49,791 nt of DNA from an uncultured Faecalibacterium sp. (GCA_934501115.1 CAKSTO010000009.1:1-49791); one strand, 5' to 3'. Counted from the first letter of the stretch, positions 32,267-40,975 are shown. The notes: generated from the sequence alone by a model not told the origin. Translations and numbers: made by a program.

Positions 32267-33349
32267 ATGGCAAAATACAAACGTCGGCAGAAGGTCAAGC
32301 GCTATCACCGCAGCTTCTACAGCCGCGGCACCCGCATCAAACGGGGCATCGGCATTGTAGTGCTGGTGGCGGTGGTGCTGGGCGCGGCGTGGCTGGCAGC
32401 ACCCTATGTGCTGGACTGGGCAACGCACACCTGGTATACCGTGGTGAAGAACCGCGATCTGGAAGCAGAATCCGCGTCCCGCGCCGCTTCTTCGGAAGCT
32501 GCTGCGTCCTCTGCTGCGGCGCAGGCCGCTTCTTCGCAGGCGGCCTCGGAGCCGGAAGCGCCGCAGTTTGACGGCAAAGCCATCACCGGCGGCAGCTGGG
32601 CTGAGGTGGATGTGTCTGCCCTCACCGACGATGCCGCCATCCGTGCCGCAGCGCAGCAGCTGAAGGCGCAGGGGGCAGAGTATGGCCTTGTGACGCTGAA
32701 AACGCCGGACGGCAGCATCTACTATGCTTCGCAGGTGCCGGCTGCTGCCCAGAGCATTGCCGGGGCTGCGGTAGACCCTGCCCGCATTGCGGCCATCTTC
32801 CGGGAGGAGGGCGTGATCCCGGTGGCGCAGCTTGCAGCTTTCAAGGACCCCATTTCCTCCCGCACGGACCGCAGCATGGCCATCCACTACAACGGCGATT
32901 CCCTGTGGCTGGATGCCCAGAAAAACGGCAATGCATGGCTGAACCCCTATTCCGCTGGGGCGGTGGAGTATGTGGGCGACCTTGTGGAAGAGCTGCACGG
33001 CATGGGCTTTGAGCAGGCGGTGCTGACCAATGTCCAGTTCCCCAAATTCAGCCGCAAGCAGGACTACGGCGACACGGCCGGTATGTCCCGCCCGGATCAG
33101 CTCAAGGCGGATATCGCTGCGCTGCAGACCCGCTTTGAGGGCAGCGTGACCCTGTGGTTCAGCTATACGCTGGATCAGTGCAATACCAGCAGTGCGGCGC
33201 TGGATGTGCCCGCTGTGACGCTTGGAATGAACGACCTGCTGGTGACGGCAGACCGGCTGGACGAGGCTGCCCGCCAGCAGCTGCAGCAGTCTGCCGCCGA
33301 GGCAGGCGTGCAGCATGTTGTGGTGCACAGCACTGACATCTTCCAGTAA
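32267..33349 (+). CDS. Membrane-anchored putative glycoside hydrolase (DUF4015-like)
   Basis: A 360-residue protein with a basic cytoplasmic start (residues 1-25), one membrane helix (about 26-48), and an Ala/Ser-rich linker (about 65-95). An extracytoplasmic TIM-barrel-like domain follows, reminiscent of the 'putative glycoside hydrolase' family PF13200. Supporting segments are VTLKTPDGSIYYASQVP, GVIPVAQLAAFKDP, LWLDAQKNGNAWLNPY and VQFPKF. It follows the RnfA-like gene by 25 bases and is probably in the same operon. The substrate is unknown; catalytic residues could not be assigned. Confidence 0.72.
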   Translation: MAKYKRRQKVKRYHRSFYSRGTRIKRGIGIVVLVAVVLGAAWLAAPYVLDWATHTWYTVVKNRDLEAESASRAASSEAAASSAAAQAASSQAASEPEAPQFDGKAITGGSWAEVDVSALTDDAAIRAAAQQLKAQGAEYGLVTLKTPDGSIYYASQVPAAAQSIAGAAVDPARIAAIFREEGVIPVAQLAAFKDPISSRTDRSMAIHYNGDSLWLDAQKNGNAWLNPYSAGAVEYVGDLVEELHGMGFEQAVLTNVQFPKFSRKQDYGDTAGMSRPDQLKADIAALQTRFEGSVTLWFSYTLDQCNTSSAALDVPAVTLGMNDLLVTADRLDEAARQQLQQSAAEAGVQHVVVHSTDIFQ

Positions 33350-33383
33350 CATTTCTGGTTTTGATAAGAGGGAGGAATCTGCT

Positions 33384-34676
33384 ATGAATACCAAATCCTG
33401 CTTTGTACCGGCTCACATCCTGCTGCCTTCGGAGCAGATCCCGCTGGAAAAATGGGGATGCATCGCCTGCGACCAGTTCACCAGTGACCGCGGGTACTGG
33501 CAAAAGGCCGAAGCCGCTGCCGCAGGCAGCCCCAGCACCCTGAACATGATCCTGCCGGAGGTCTATCTGGAGGACGGCGATGCGGATGCACGCATTGAAA
33601 AGATCCACGCCGCGATGCAGGATTACGAGAAAAACGTGCTGACCCGCAGTGTGGACGGCTTTATCTACGTAGAACGCACCGAGCAGAGCGGCAAGGTGCG
33701 GCAGGGTCTTGTGGGCATGGTGGATCTGGAAGCCTACAGCTACCGCCGCGGCGCACCCTGTGCCGTGCGCCCCAGCGAGAGCACCGTGGAGAGCCGCATC
33801 CCGCCCCGGATGAAGGTGCGCACCGGTGCGGCGCTGGAAACGCCCCATATCATGATGCTGGCCGATGACCCGGAGTGCACCCTTATCGAGCCGGTGGCGG
33901 CGCAGAAGGCCGGGCTGGCCAAGGTGTATGAAGGGGAGCTGATGCTGGGCGGCGGCCACATTGCCGGCTGGGCAGTGGAAGATCCGGCGCTGATCGGGCA
34001 GATCGAAAACGCCTTGACCGCCCTGGGCAGTCAGGAGGCATTTGACAAAAAGTACCCGGATGCCATCCGCCGTGATCCGCTCACGCTGGCCGTCGGCGAC
34101 GGCAACCACTCGCTGGCAACGGCAAAGGCCTGCTGGGAAGAGCTGAAAAAGACCCTGACCCCGGAGCAGGCCGCAGTTCACCCCGCCCGCTGGTGCCTTG
34201 CCGAGGTATGCAATGTGCACTCCCCGGCCATCGAGATCGAGCCGATCCATCGGGTGATGTTCAATGTGGACTGCGCCACGGTGCTGCTGAGCCTGATCAC
34301 ATGGAGCGACGCCAATATGGCCGGCTGCTGCTTTGGCGGCAGCAAGGAGCAGCCCTTCACGCTGGCAGGGCCGCACATGTCCAATGTGCTCAGCTTTGAA
34401 AACCCCACCGAGCCGCTGACCGTGGGCACCATCGATGATTTTATTGCAGATTATATGGAACGCCACATGGAGGCACGGGTGGATTACGTCCACGATGAGC
34501 CTGCCGTCCGCGCCCTGTGCAAAAAGGGCGCTGTGGCGTTTCTGATGCCGCCGTTTGCCAAGAGCGACCTGTTCAAGGGCGTGGTCATGGGCGGTGTGCT
34601 GCCCCGCAAGACCTTCAGCATGGGTCATGCGGAGGAAAAGCGGTACTACATCGAGTGCCGGAAGATTATGGAATAA
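33384..34676 (+). CDS. DUF1015 family protein
   Basis: A 430-residue soluble protein of the DUF1015 family, widespread in Clostridia. Segments typical of the family are WGCIACDQFTSDRGYW near the start, GLVGMVDLEAYSY near residue 110, VAVGDGNHSLATAKACW-like sequence near 235, and VMGGVLPRKTFSMGHAEEKRYY at the end. The function is unknown. GAGGGAGGAA sets the start at 33384. It follows the glycoside-hydrolase-like gene by 34 bases and may be the last gene of the rpe operon. Confidence 0.88.
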   Translation: MNTKSCFVPAHILLPSEQIPLEKWGCIACDQFTSDRGYWQKAEAAAAGSPSTLNMILPEVYLEDGDADARIEKIHAAMQDYEKNVLTRSVDGFIYVERTEQSGKVRQGLVGMVDLEAYSYRRGAPCAVRPSESTVESRIPPRMKVRTGAALETPHIMMLADDPECTLIEPVAAQKAGLAKVYEGELMLGGGHIAGWAVEDPALIGQIENALTALGSQEAFDKKYPDAIRRDPLTLAVGDGNHSLATAKACWEELKKTLTPEQAAVHPARWCLAEVCNVHSPAIEIEPIHRVMFNVDCATVLLSLITWSDANMAGCCFGGSKEQPFTLAGPHMSNVLSFENPTEPLTVGTIDDFIADYMERHMEARVDYVHDEPAVRALCKKGAVAFLMPPFAKSDLFKGVVMGGVLPRKTFSMGHAEEKRYYIECRKIME

Positions 34677-34810
34677 CCCTCTCCGTCAAAACCTGACGGT
34701 TTTGCCAGCTCCCCTGAGAGGGAGCTCCTCGGGATGTGCACAAAAGTGATCCTTCTTGTAAAAGCTCCTCCTTCGGGGGAGCTGGCGAGCGAATGCGAGC
34801 CTGAGAGGGT
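34676..34810. repeat. Repeat family A, copy 8
   Basis: Runs from ACCCTCTCCGTC to CCTGAGAGGGT with inner hairpins CCGTCAAAACCTGACGG, GCTCCCCTGAGAGGGAGC and AGCTCCTCCTTCGGGGGAGC. It begins at the last base of the DUF1015 stop codon and ends 43 bases before the helicase gene. Confidence 0.75.
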
Positions 34811-34852
34811 TTGTGTGCCGAACGAATCACATGAGAAATAATTAGGAGAACC

Positions 34853-36697
34853 ATGACATTTAACGAACTGAATCTGTCCGCCCCGCTCCTGCGCGCTGTG
34901 CAGGAGGCAGGCTATGAGACCCCGTCGCCCATTCAGGCGGCGGCGATCCCGCCGGTGCTGTCCGGCCGGGATCTGATGGGCTGTGCCCAGACCGGTACCG
35001 GCAAGACGGCTGCTTTTGCGCTGCCCATGCTCGACCGGCTCACGGCCAATGCGCCCCGCAAAAAGGGAGCCATCCGTGCCCTGATCCTGACCCCCACCCG
35101 CGAGCTTGCCCTGCAGATCGGCGAGAGCTTTGAGGCTTATGGCAAATACCTCAAACTGCGCAGCACGGTGATCTTTGGCGGTGTGGGTCAGGCACCTCAG
35201 GTGGAAGCACTGAAAAAAGGCGTGGACATCCTCATCGCCTGCCCGGGACGCCTCAACGACCTGATCGGGCAGGGCTTCATCGACCTGTCGGAGCTGGAGA
35301 TCTTTGTGCTGGACGAGGCCGACCGGATGCTGGATATGGGCTTTGTGCATGATGTGAAAAAGGTCATCGCAAAGCTGCCCAAAGAGCGCCAGAACCTGAT
35401 GTTCAGCGCCACCATGCCCAAGGAGATCGAGCAGCTGGCAGCCGGCATCCTGCGCAAGCCCGCCTTCGTCAAGGTGGATCCGGTGTCCAGCACCGTGGAC
35501 CGCATCCAGCAGAGCCTGTACCATGTGGAAAAGGGCAACAAGAAGTTCCTGCTGCCATGGCTTATCAAAAATCTGCAGCCCCCGGTGGTGAATGCGCTGG
35601 TGTTCAGCCGCACCAAGCACGGCGCAGACAAGATCGCAAAGGATCTCACCAAGCAGGGCATCCCCGCCGCTGCCATCCACGGCAACAAGAGCCAGACCGC
35701 CCGCGTCACTGCGCTGGAGGACTTCAAGGCCGGAAAGACCAAGGTGCTGGTGGCAACTGACATCGCCGCCCGCGGCATCGATATCAGCGAGCTGTCCCAT
35801 GTGTTCAACTACGACTTGCCCGAAGTGCCGGAGACCTATGTGCACCGCATCGGCCGCACAGCGCGTGCCGGTGCCGACGGTACGGCTGTCAGCTTCTGTG
35901 CGCCCGAGGAGCGGGAATATCTGGCCGGGATCGAAAAGCTGAACCGCCGCCAGATCCCGGTGGTGTCCGGCCACCCGTGGGACGGTGTGCCCGCTCCGGT
36001 GCGCCCCGAACCGCCTGTGCGCGGCAGAAGGCCGAAGGCCGCTGCCGCCGAACCGACTGAAAAGCAGGCCGAAAAACAGGCAAAGCCTGCCAGAACCGAA
36101 GCAAAGCCTGCAAAAACCGAAAAAGAGGAACCACGCATGGATGATACCAAACGCACTTCCGGCGGACGCAGCAGCGACCGCCGCTCCAACAATAACCGTC
36201 CCCGCCGGGAGCAGAACGCCCCCGCCCGCGGCAGCAATGCACAGCCCAAGTTCGACCCCCACTTTGTGAGTGCTCCGGAGGCTGCCCCGCTGCGTCCGGC
36301 CAGAAAGACCCCGGCAGAGCCTTCTGCCCCGGCCATCCGCACCGCAGCCCAGCCCGCGCAGAGCATTGCACAGGGGCAGCAGAAGAGCCGCCGCAACGAC
36401 CGCCCGGCTCGCCCGAACAATGGCCAGCAGAATGCACAGGGCGCAGACGGACGCAGCCAGAACAACCAGCGCGGCCGCAGTCAGGGGCAGAGCGCCCCCC
36501 GCAGTGCTCAGCCCGCCCGCGCACCCCGGGCAGAATCTGCCCGCCGCGGACGCAATGCGCCGGTGAAGGACGAAGACCCGGGTCTTGTGCTCATCAGCCG
36601 CCGCCCCCCGCAGCAGAAGTTTACGAACTTTGAGGAGTATATGAGCGCCCACGGCGGTGCCACGGCACCCATTGAGGATCACAGCGACGAAGTATGA
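34853..36697 (+). CDS. DEAD-box ATP-dependent RNA helicase with long disordered tail
   Basis: A 614-residue helicase. The core covers about residues 1-370: Q motif (FNELNLSAPLL, PSPIQ), Walker A AQTGTGKT, PTRELALQ, DEAD (VLDEADRMLDMGF), FSATMP, then domain 2 with ARGIDI and HRIGRTARAG. Residues about 390-600 are low-complexity and rich in Arg, Ala, Pro, Gln and Asn, with several RGR/RRG-type patches, as in RNA-binding tails of helicases acting on ribosomes or cold-stressed mRNA. Its stop overlaps the rlmA-like start by four bases, tying it to rRNA modification. Confidence 0.95.
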   Translation: MTFNELNLSAPLLRAVQEAGYETPSPIQAAAIPPVLSGRDLMGCAQTGTGKTAAFALPMLDRLTANAPRKKGAIRALILTPTRELALQIGESFEAYGKYLKLRSTVIFGGVGQAPQVEALKKGVDILIACPGRLNDLIGQGFIDLSELEIFVLDEADRMLDMGFVHDVKKVIAKLPKERQNLMFSATMPKEIEQLAAGILRKPAFVKVDPVSSTVDRIQQSLYHVEKGNKKFLLPWLIKNLQPPVVNALVFSRTKHGADKIAKDLTKQGIPAAAIHGNKSQTARVTALEDFKAGKTKVLVATDIAARGIDISELSHVFNYDLPEVPETYVHRIGRTARAGADGTAVSFCAPEEREYLAGIEKLNRRQIPVVSGHPWDGVPAPVRPEPPVRGRRPKAAAAEPTEKQAEKQAKPARTEAKPAKTEKEEPRMDDTKRTSGGRSSDRRSNNNRPRREQNAPARGSNAQPKFDPHFVSAPEAAPLRPARKTPAEPSAPAIRTAAQPAQSIAQGQQKSRRNDRPARPNNGQQNAQGADGRSQNNQRGRSQGQSAPRSAQPARAPRAESARRGRNAPVKDEDPGLVLISRRPPQQKFTNFEEYMSAHGGATAPIEDHSDEV

Positions 36698-37539
36698 AAT
36701 ATGAATCGTTTGCCCCGTGGCGGTGCCCGTTGTGCGGGGGAAAGCTGACCGGCGGCAGCACCCTGAAATGCGAAAAAGGCCACTGCTTCGACCGCGCCAA
36801 AGAGGGCTACTGGCACCTGCTGCCGGTGCAGAGCATGCGCACAAAAGCTCCCGGAGACAGCCGGGAGATGGTGGCAGCACGCAGGTCGTTCCTGAACGCC
36901 GGGTATTACGGCATTTTCGGGAAGGCGCTGGGGCAGCTGTGTCTGGAGTACGGCGTTCCTGCCGACCCGGAGGCTCCGCTGCGCCTGCTGGATGCGGGCT
37001 GCGGCGAGGGCTGGTATGACCGGAACATCGCTCAGAAGTTTGCCGAAGCGGGCAGGCCGCTGCAATTGGCGGGGTTCGATATCGCAAAGCCCGCTGTGCG
37101 GCTGGCTGCAAAGGCTCTGCCCACGGCGCAGTATGCCGTGGCGTCCAGTTTCAGCCAGCCGGTGCGCACCGGCTGGGCGGACCTGCTGCTGAACTGCTTC
37201 TCGCCCTTTGCGCAGGAAGAGTTTCTGCGGGTGCTGCGCCCGGGCGGGCGGATGGTCTATGTTGTGCCCGGGGCAGAGCACCTCTATCAGATGAAGGCGG
37301 TGCTCTACGAAAAACCCTACAAAAACCCGGTGCAGGAGGTCGCTTACGACGGCTTCAGAGCCATTGGGGAGCGGGAAGTGTCCGGCAGCATCACGGTGCC
37401 GCATGAGCAGCTGGAAGCGCTGTTTGCCATGACGCCTTATTACTGGAAGACGCCCCGCAGCGGTGCGGAACGTCTTGCCGCATTGCCGGAGCTGGAAACG
37501 GAGATCGCATTCCGGTTCCTTGTGTTTGAAAAAGAGTAA
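36694..37539 (+). CDS. 23S rRNA guanine-N1 methyltransferase, RlmA-type
   Basis: A 281-residue SAM-dependent methyltransferase with an N-terminal zinc finger (CPLC, then CEKGHCFDRAKEGYW), the hallmark of RlmA(I/II) enzymes that methylate G745 or G748 of 23S rRNA. The SAM motif is LLDAGCGEGWY near residue 95, and LRPGGRMVYVVPG lies near residue 180. It is translationally coupled (ATGA overlap) to the helicase gene. RlmA(I) and RlmA(II) cannot be told apart here. Confidence 0.88.
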   Translation: MKYESFAPWRCPLCGGKLTGGSTLKCEKGHCFDRAKEGYWHLLPVQSMRTKAPGDSREMVAARRSFLNAGYYGIFGKALGQLCLEYGVPADPEAPLRLLDAGCGEGWYDRNIAQKFAEAGRPLQLAGFDIAKPAVRLAAKALPTAQYAVASSFSQPVRTGWADLLLNCFSPFAQEEFLRVLRPGGRMVYVVPGAEHLYQMKAVLYEKPYKNPVQEVAYDGFRAIGEREVSGSITVPHEQLEALFAMTPYYWKTPRSGAERLAALPELETEIAFRFLVFEKE

Positions 37540-37542
37540 CAG

Positions 37543-37571
37543 AAAAAGCAGGCACTCCGCCTGCTTTTTTT
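37543..37571 (+). terminator. Terminator after the rlmA-like gene
   Basis: GCAGGC pairs with GCCTGC, flanked by an A run and a seven-base T run. Confidence 0.82.
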
Positions 37572-37680
37572 GACGATAAAATCTGCCGCAGGGCAAAAGC
37601 ACCACTGCCCCCATCGGCCGGAGGATCCAAGAGACCCGGCAGGTGAGGGCAGCAATGCTGTATCAGAATAGAGAGATGGC

Positions 37681-38334
37681 TCAGTTGGTTTCGCCCTTGG
37701 ACAGCAGACCGGCACGCTCCAGAGCCGGACGCAGGGCGAGGTAGAGGATCACGGCGCATACGGTGGAGACCACGCTGTTGACGAAGGTGACGCCGCCTGC
37801 GATTTTGGTCAGAGCCTGTGCGACGGTGTATTCCTGACCGAAGATGTACACATTGCGGAAATAGCCGAGGAAGGGGTCGGTCAGCACGTTCAGGAACAGG
37901 CCGGAGCCGGCAGAGACGATGACCTTGGCCAGATAGCCGGAGCTTTGCCGGTTGAGGCTGCGCAGCCGGAAGACCTTATGTGCCACGGCACCGCAGGTGA
38001 TGCCGATGATGAACTTCAGCACAAAGGTGGTGATGGCGTAGCCCGGGTCACCGGCCAGGATATCGGCCAGAGCCAGACCGATGGCACCGGCCAGACCACC
38101 GGATACACCGTCCAGCAGCAGAGCGGTCAGAGCGGTGAAGGTGTTGCCCAGATGGAACGACGAGCCGCCGTAGAAGGGCACGCGGAAGAACAGATAGGCC
38201 ACAAGGCTCAGAGCCGCCATGACGCCGGTGAGAGCCAGCTCTTTGGTGGTAAAGGTGCGCTTGTACAGCACACTGCCAAACACGATGGCGATGACAACGA
38301 CTGCCAGAAACAGCCACATTGCAGTAGTAGACAT
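37681..38334 (-). CDS. ECF transporter S component, probably for vitamin B6
   Basis: A 217-residue membrane protein with about six hydrophobic helices. The segments LTGVMAALSLVAYLFFRVPF and GNTFTALTALLLDGVSGGLAG are typical of substrate-binding (S) subunits of energy-coupling-factor transporters. It would share the ECF ATPases and T subunit encoded elsewhere. It is divergent from a MocR/PdxR-type regulator across a compact 186-bp promoter region, which suggests pyridoxine or a related vitamer as substrate; this is inferred from context only. Confidence 0.82.
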   Translation of the reverse strand: MSTTAMWLFLAVVVIAIVFGSVLYKRTFTTKELALTGVMAALSLVAYLFFRVPFYGGSSFHLGNTFTALTALLLDGVSGGLAGAIGLALADILAGDPGYAITTFVLKFIIGITCGAVAHKVFRLRSLNRQSSGYLAKVIVSAGSGLFLNVLTDPFLGYFRNVYIFGQEYTVAQALTKIAGGVTFVNSVVSTVCAVILYLALRPALERAGLLSKGETN

Positions 38335-38397
38335 GATTTACTTTCCCTCCAGATCTTAAAACTGCCTGCCGGGATCGTACAAAACCCATCATCCTAC

Positions 38398-38503
38398 TTG
38401 ACATTTGGGTGTCCGGCGGGTATGCTCCTATTATACGCAGAACTGATACCATGAAAATACCCAGAATAAAGTTTTTTTATGGGGTCAGTTTGGAACAATG
38501 ACC
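38398..38503. promoter_or_regulatory. Overlapping divergent promoters and candidate MocR sites
   Basis: For the plus gene, TTGACA (38398-38403), a 17-base spacer and TATGCT (38421-38426). For the minus gene, TATAAT on the reverse strand (38435-38430). Candidate operators are GGGTAT/ATACCC arms around the promoters, with GATACC between them, and GGTCA (38483-38487) with TGACC (38499-38503) after the plus promoter. Confidence 0.55.
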
Positions 38504-38520
38504 GAACAGGAGGGGGACTT

Positions 38521-39963
38521 ATGGTTCATTTGACGACAGCGCTGGATGCTGCTTCATCGGTGCCATTGTATGAGCAGCTGTACGAAAGCCTCGCGGGGGA
38601 GATGCGCAGCGGGGCGCTGGCGGCAGGCACGCGGATGCCCGGCAAGCGGCGGCTGGCGGCAGAGCTGTCGGTTTCGGTAAACACGGTGGACGCGGCTTAT
38701 CAGATCCTGACAGCGGAGGGCTATCTTGCGTCGCGGGAGCGCAGCGGCTTTTATGTACAGGAGTATCTTGCGCTGCCGCAGATGTCTGCCCCGGCGGGAG
38801 CACGTCTGCCGTCCTCGGCTGCCCCGGCTGCGCCGCCCCGGAGACCGGTGCGGTATGACCTGTCCACCCGGGGCGTGGATCCGGGGCTGTTTCCCTTCCG
38901 CACATGGGCGCGGCTGCAGAAGGAGCTGCTGTATTCCTCGCCGGAGCTGCTGACCCACGGCGATGCACAGGGAGACCCGGCACTGCGGCAGGCGCTGGCA
39001 GAATATCTTTCAGAGTACCGCGGCGTGCGGTGTGGGGCACATCAGATCGTAGTGGGTGCAGGTCTGGAATATCTGCTGGGGCTTCTGGCGCCGCTGCTGC
39101 CGGGCACGACGGCAGTGGAAACGCCGGGCTACCCCCGGGCAAAGCAGGTGCTGGAAAACAACGGCGTGCACTGCTGCTGCCTGCCGGTGGACACCGACGG
39201 CCTTTCACTGGCAGCACTGAACCGCTCGGAGGCGGCGGTGTGCTATGTCACGCCAAGCCATCAGTTCCCCACAGGCGTCACGATGCCGGCAGGCCGGCGG
39301 GCAGAGCTGCTGCACTGGGCGGCGCGGAAGCCCGGGCAGCGGTACATCATCGAGGACGACTACGACTCCGAATTCCGCTTCGATACCCGCCCTTTGCCCA
39401 GCCTGCAGGGCATGGCGGGAGCGGATGGTTCGGTGGTGTACCTCTCCACCTGCTCCCGCAGCCTTGCCCCCAGCATCCGCATTGCCTATATGGTGCTGCC
39501 GGAGCATCTTCTGCCCGCATGGCGGGAAAAATACCGGCTCTATTCCGGCACGGTGAGCCGCTTTGAGCAGCAGACGCTGGCGCGGTTCATCACCGAAGGC
39601 TACTTTACCCGGCATCTGGCACGGGAACGGGTGGCCTATAAAGCCCGGCGGGATGCGCTGGCAAAGGCGCTGAGCGGGGCATTTTCTTCAGACGAACTGA
39701 CCCTTACCGGGCTGCACACCGGCCTGCACCTGCTGGCAAAGCTGGATGACCCGCCCCCGGACGAAGCTCTGCGGCGCGCTGCGGAAGAGCAGGGCGTGCG
39801 GCTGAGCCTGTTGAGCGATTACGACCTGAGCGGAGATGCTCCCTCCACAGCGGGCACGCTGGTACTGGGCTATGGCTCGCTGGCAGACGAAGCCTGTGCG
39901 TCGGTGGGCGAGACATTGAAAAAGGTCTGCATCGCCGCCCGGGAGGCCTCGCTGACGACATAG
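38521..39963 (+). CDS. MocR/PdxR-family transcriptional regulator
   Basis: A 480-residue fusion of an N-terminal GntR winged-helix domain (about 1-75, with SVSVNTVDAAYQILTAEGYL) and a fold-type I aminotransferase-like domain (about 115-470). The PLP site pattern is visible as YIIEDDYDSEFRF near residue 280 and YLSTCSRSLAPSIRIAYM near residue 310, where the PLP lysine position appears as Arg or Ser (CSRSLAP; usual GTFSKxLxP). PLP may therefore bind without a Schiff base, or this protein may sense another ligand. AGGAGGGGG sets the start. The end overlaps the convergent gene by 94 bases. Confidence 0.87.
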   Translation: MVHLTTALDAASSVPLYEQLYESLAGEMRSGALAAGTRMPGKRRLAAELSVSVNTVDAAYQILTAEGYLASRERSGFYVQEYLALPQMSAPAGARLPSSAAPAAPPRRPVRYDLSTRGVDPGLFPFRTWARLQKELLYSSPELLTHGDAQGDPALRQALAEYLSEYRGVRCGAHQIVVGAGLEYLLGLLAPLLPGTTAVETPGYPRAKQVLENNGVHCCCLPVDTDGLSLAALNRSEAAVCYVTPSHQFPTGVTMPAGRRAELLHWAARKPGQRYIIEDDYDSEFRFDTRPLPSLQGMAGADGSVVYLSTCSRSLAPSIRIAYMVLPEHLLPAWREKYRLYSGTVSRFEQQTLARFITEGYFTRHLARERVAYKARRDALAKALSGAFSSDELTLTGLHTGLHLLAKLDDPPPDEALRRAAEEQGVRLSLLSDYDLSGDAPSTAGTLVLGYGSLADEACASVGETLKKVCIAAREASLTT

Positions 39964-40787
39964 AGGCTGCTGCCGGCATCCCGGCGGCAGGGCAGGGTCT
40001 GCGTTTCGATCAGGGCAGCATGGTTGGCAAGAAATTCCAGTGTGCGCTCCAGCGAGGCGTAGTCCAGTGCAGTCAGGTCGGTGAGCAGAGAAGAGCTGAC
40101 GCTGCGCAGGGCATCCGGCAGGGTGGTGGGCAGGAGGTCAAGGTTCTGCCGGAAAAAGGCGTCCCACACCGCACCCCGCGCAGCGGCGGCGCGCTCCGGA
40201 GAGAGCACGGCGTCGGCCTGCAGCTGGCAGAGGAACTCGTGGGCGTCTCCGGCAGAAATGCCCTGCACAGACCGGCTGCGGCCATAGCGGGCAAGTTCGG
40301 CTTCGGTCAGCGCTCCGGTAAAGCCGACCCGCACGGGGCCGTAGCGGCCTGCAAGGTGCTCCATCACGGCGGGCGAAAGTGCCAGATAGTGCGTCCCCTC
40401 CGGCAGAGGAAGCACCTGTGCCAGTGCTTCGCGGCAGCGAGCCGGGCCGGCAGCGGCATAGCATTGGGTGAGGGGGACTTCACCTTCCGCAAAAGGCACG
40501 GTCAGCGCAGAAGGGATGCTGAGCAGGTGGATGCAGTTCTGACTGGCATTCAGGTAGGCCAGCACAAAGCCGGGCTGCTCGCCGGAAACGCACAGCAGCA
40601 CGGTGAGCTGGTCGGTGGTTCGGGGCAGCTGAATGGGAACGCCGCTTTCGCTGCGGGCGGCCTGCCGAAGCTGGGCGCGCAGCTGCTGCCGTGACAGCAG
40701 CACGGTGCCGCCCACCAGCGGCACCAGAACCAGAAGTGAGGCGAACAGCGCCGTCCAGAACGGGTTCCAGCCTTTGCGTTTGTGCAT
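39870..40787 (-). CDS. LCP-like (LytR-CpsA-Psr) membrane-anchored protein, degenerate
   Basis: A 305-residue protein with one N-terminal membrane helix (about 12-31) and an extracytoplasmic domain. The region LSIPSALTVPFAEGEVPL, and the order of strands before it, recall the LytR-CpsA-Psr domain that transfers wall polymers to peptidoglycan, but the conserved Arg and Asp set (D-x-R-R type) is not evident, so it may be non-catalytic. Its last 94 bases overlap the 3' end of the MocR gene on the other strand. The start has an AGGGGGA site. Confidence 0.65.
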   Translation of the reverse strand: MHKRKGWNPFWTALFASLLVLVPLVGGTVLLSRQQLRAQLRQAARSESGVPIQLPRTTDQLTVLLCVSGEQPGFVLAYLNASQNCIHLLSIPSALTVPFAEGEVPLTQCYAAAGPARCREALAQVLPLPEGTHYLALSPAVMEHLAGRYGPVRVGFTGALTEAELARYGRSRSVQGISAGDAHEFLCQLQADAVLSPERAAAARGAVWDAFFRQNLDLLPTTLPDALRSVSSSLLTDLTALDYASLERTLEFLANHAALIETQTLPCRRDAGSSLYVVSEASRAAMQTFFNVSPTDAQASSASEP

Positions 40788-40901
40788 AAATCCCCCTGCC
40801 TTTCAGGGAGAGTGTGGGCAAAACAAAGAAAAGTCATACAAAAATAAAATTCATGCGTTGGCATCACAGATGAAACCCCGGCATAAATTGAATCAGATGT
40901 C

Positions 40902-40930
40902 TTGCGCTGGCGGCTGAATCATGATATTAT
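40902..40930 (+). promoter_or_regulatory. Promoter of the glycine riboswitch transcript
   Basis: TTGCGC (40902-40907), a 17-base spacer and TATTAT (40925-40930). Confidence 0.6.
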
Positions 40931-40975
40931 CTTTCTAACGCGTACATCTGTGCGCGGCAGAAGAACTGAAAAGAC

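Noticed and set aside
34646..37111. Long minus-strand open frame (821 codons) opposite the helicase and rlmA-like genes
   Set aside because: It mirrors two well-supported genes, has no recognisable domain and runs through repeat A. Long antisense frames are expected in GC-rich coding DNA.
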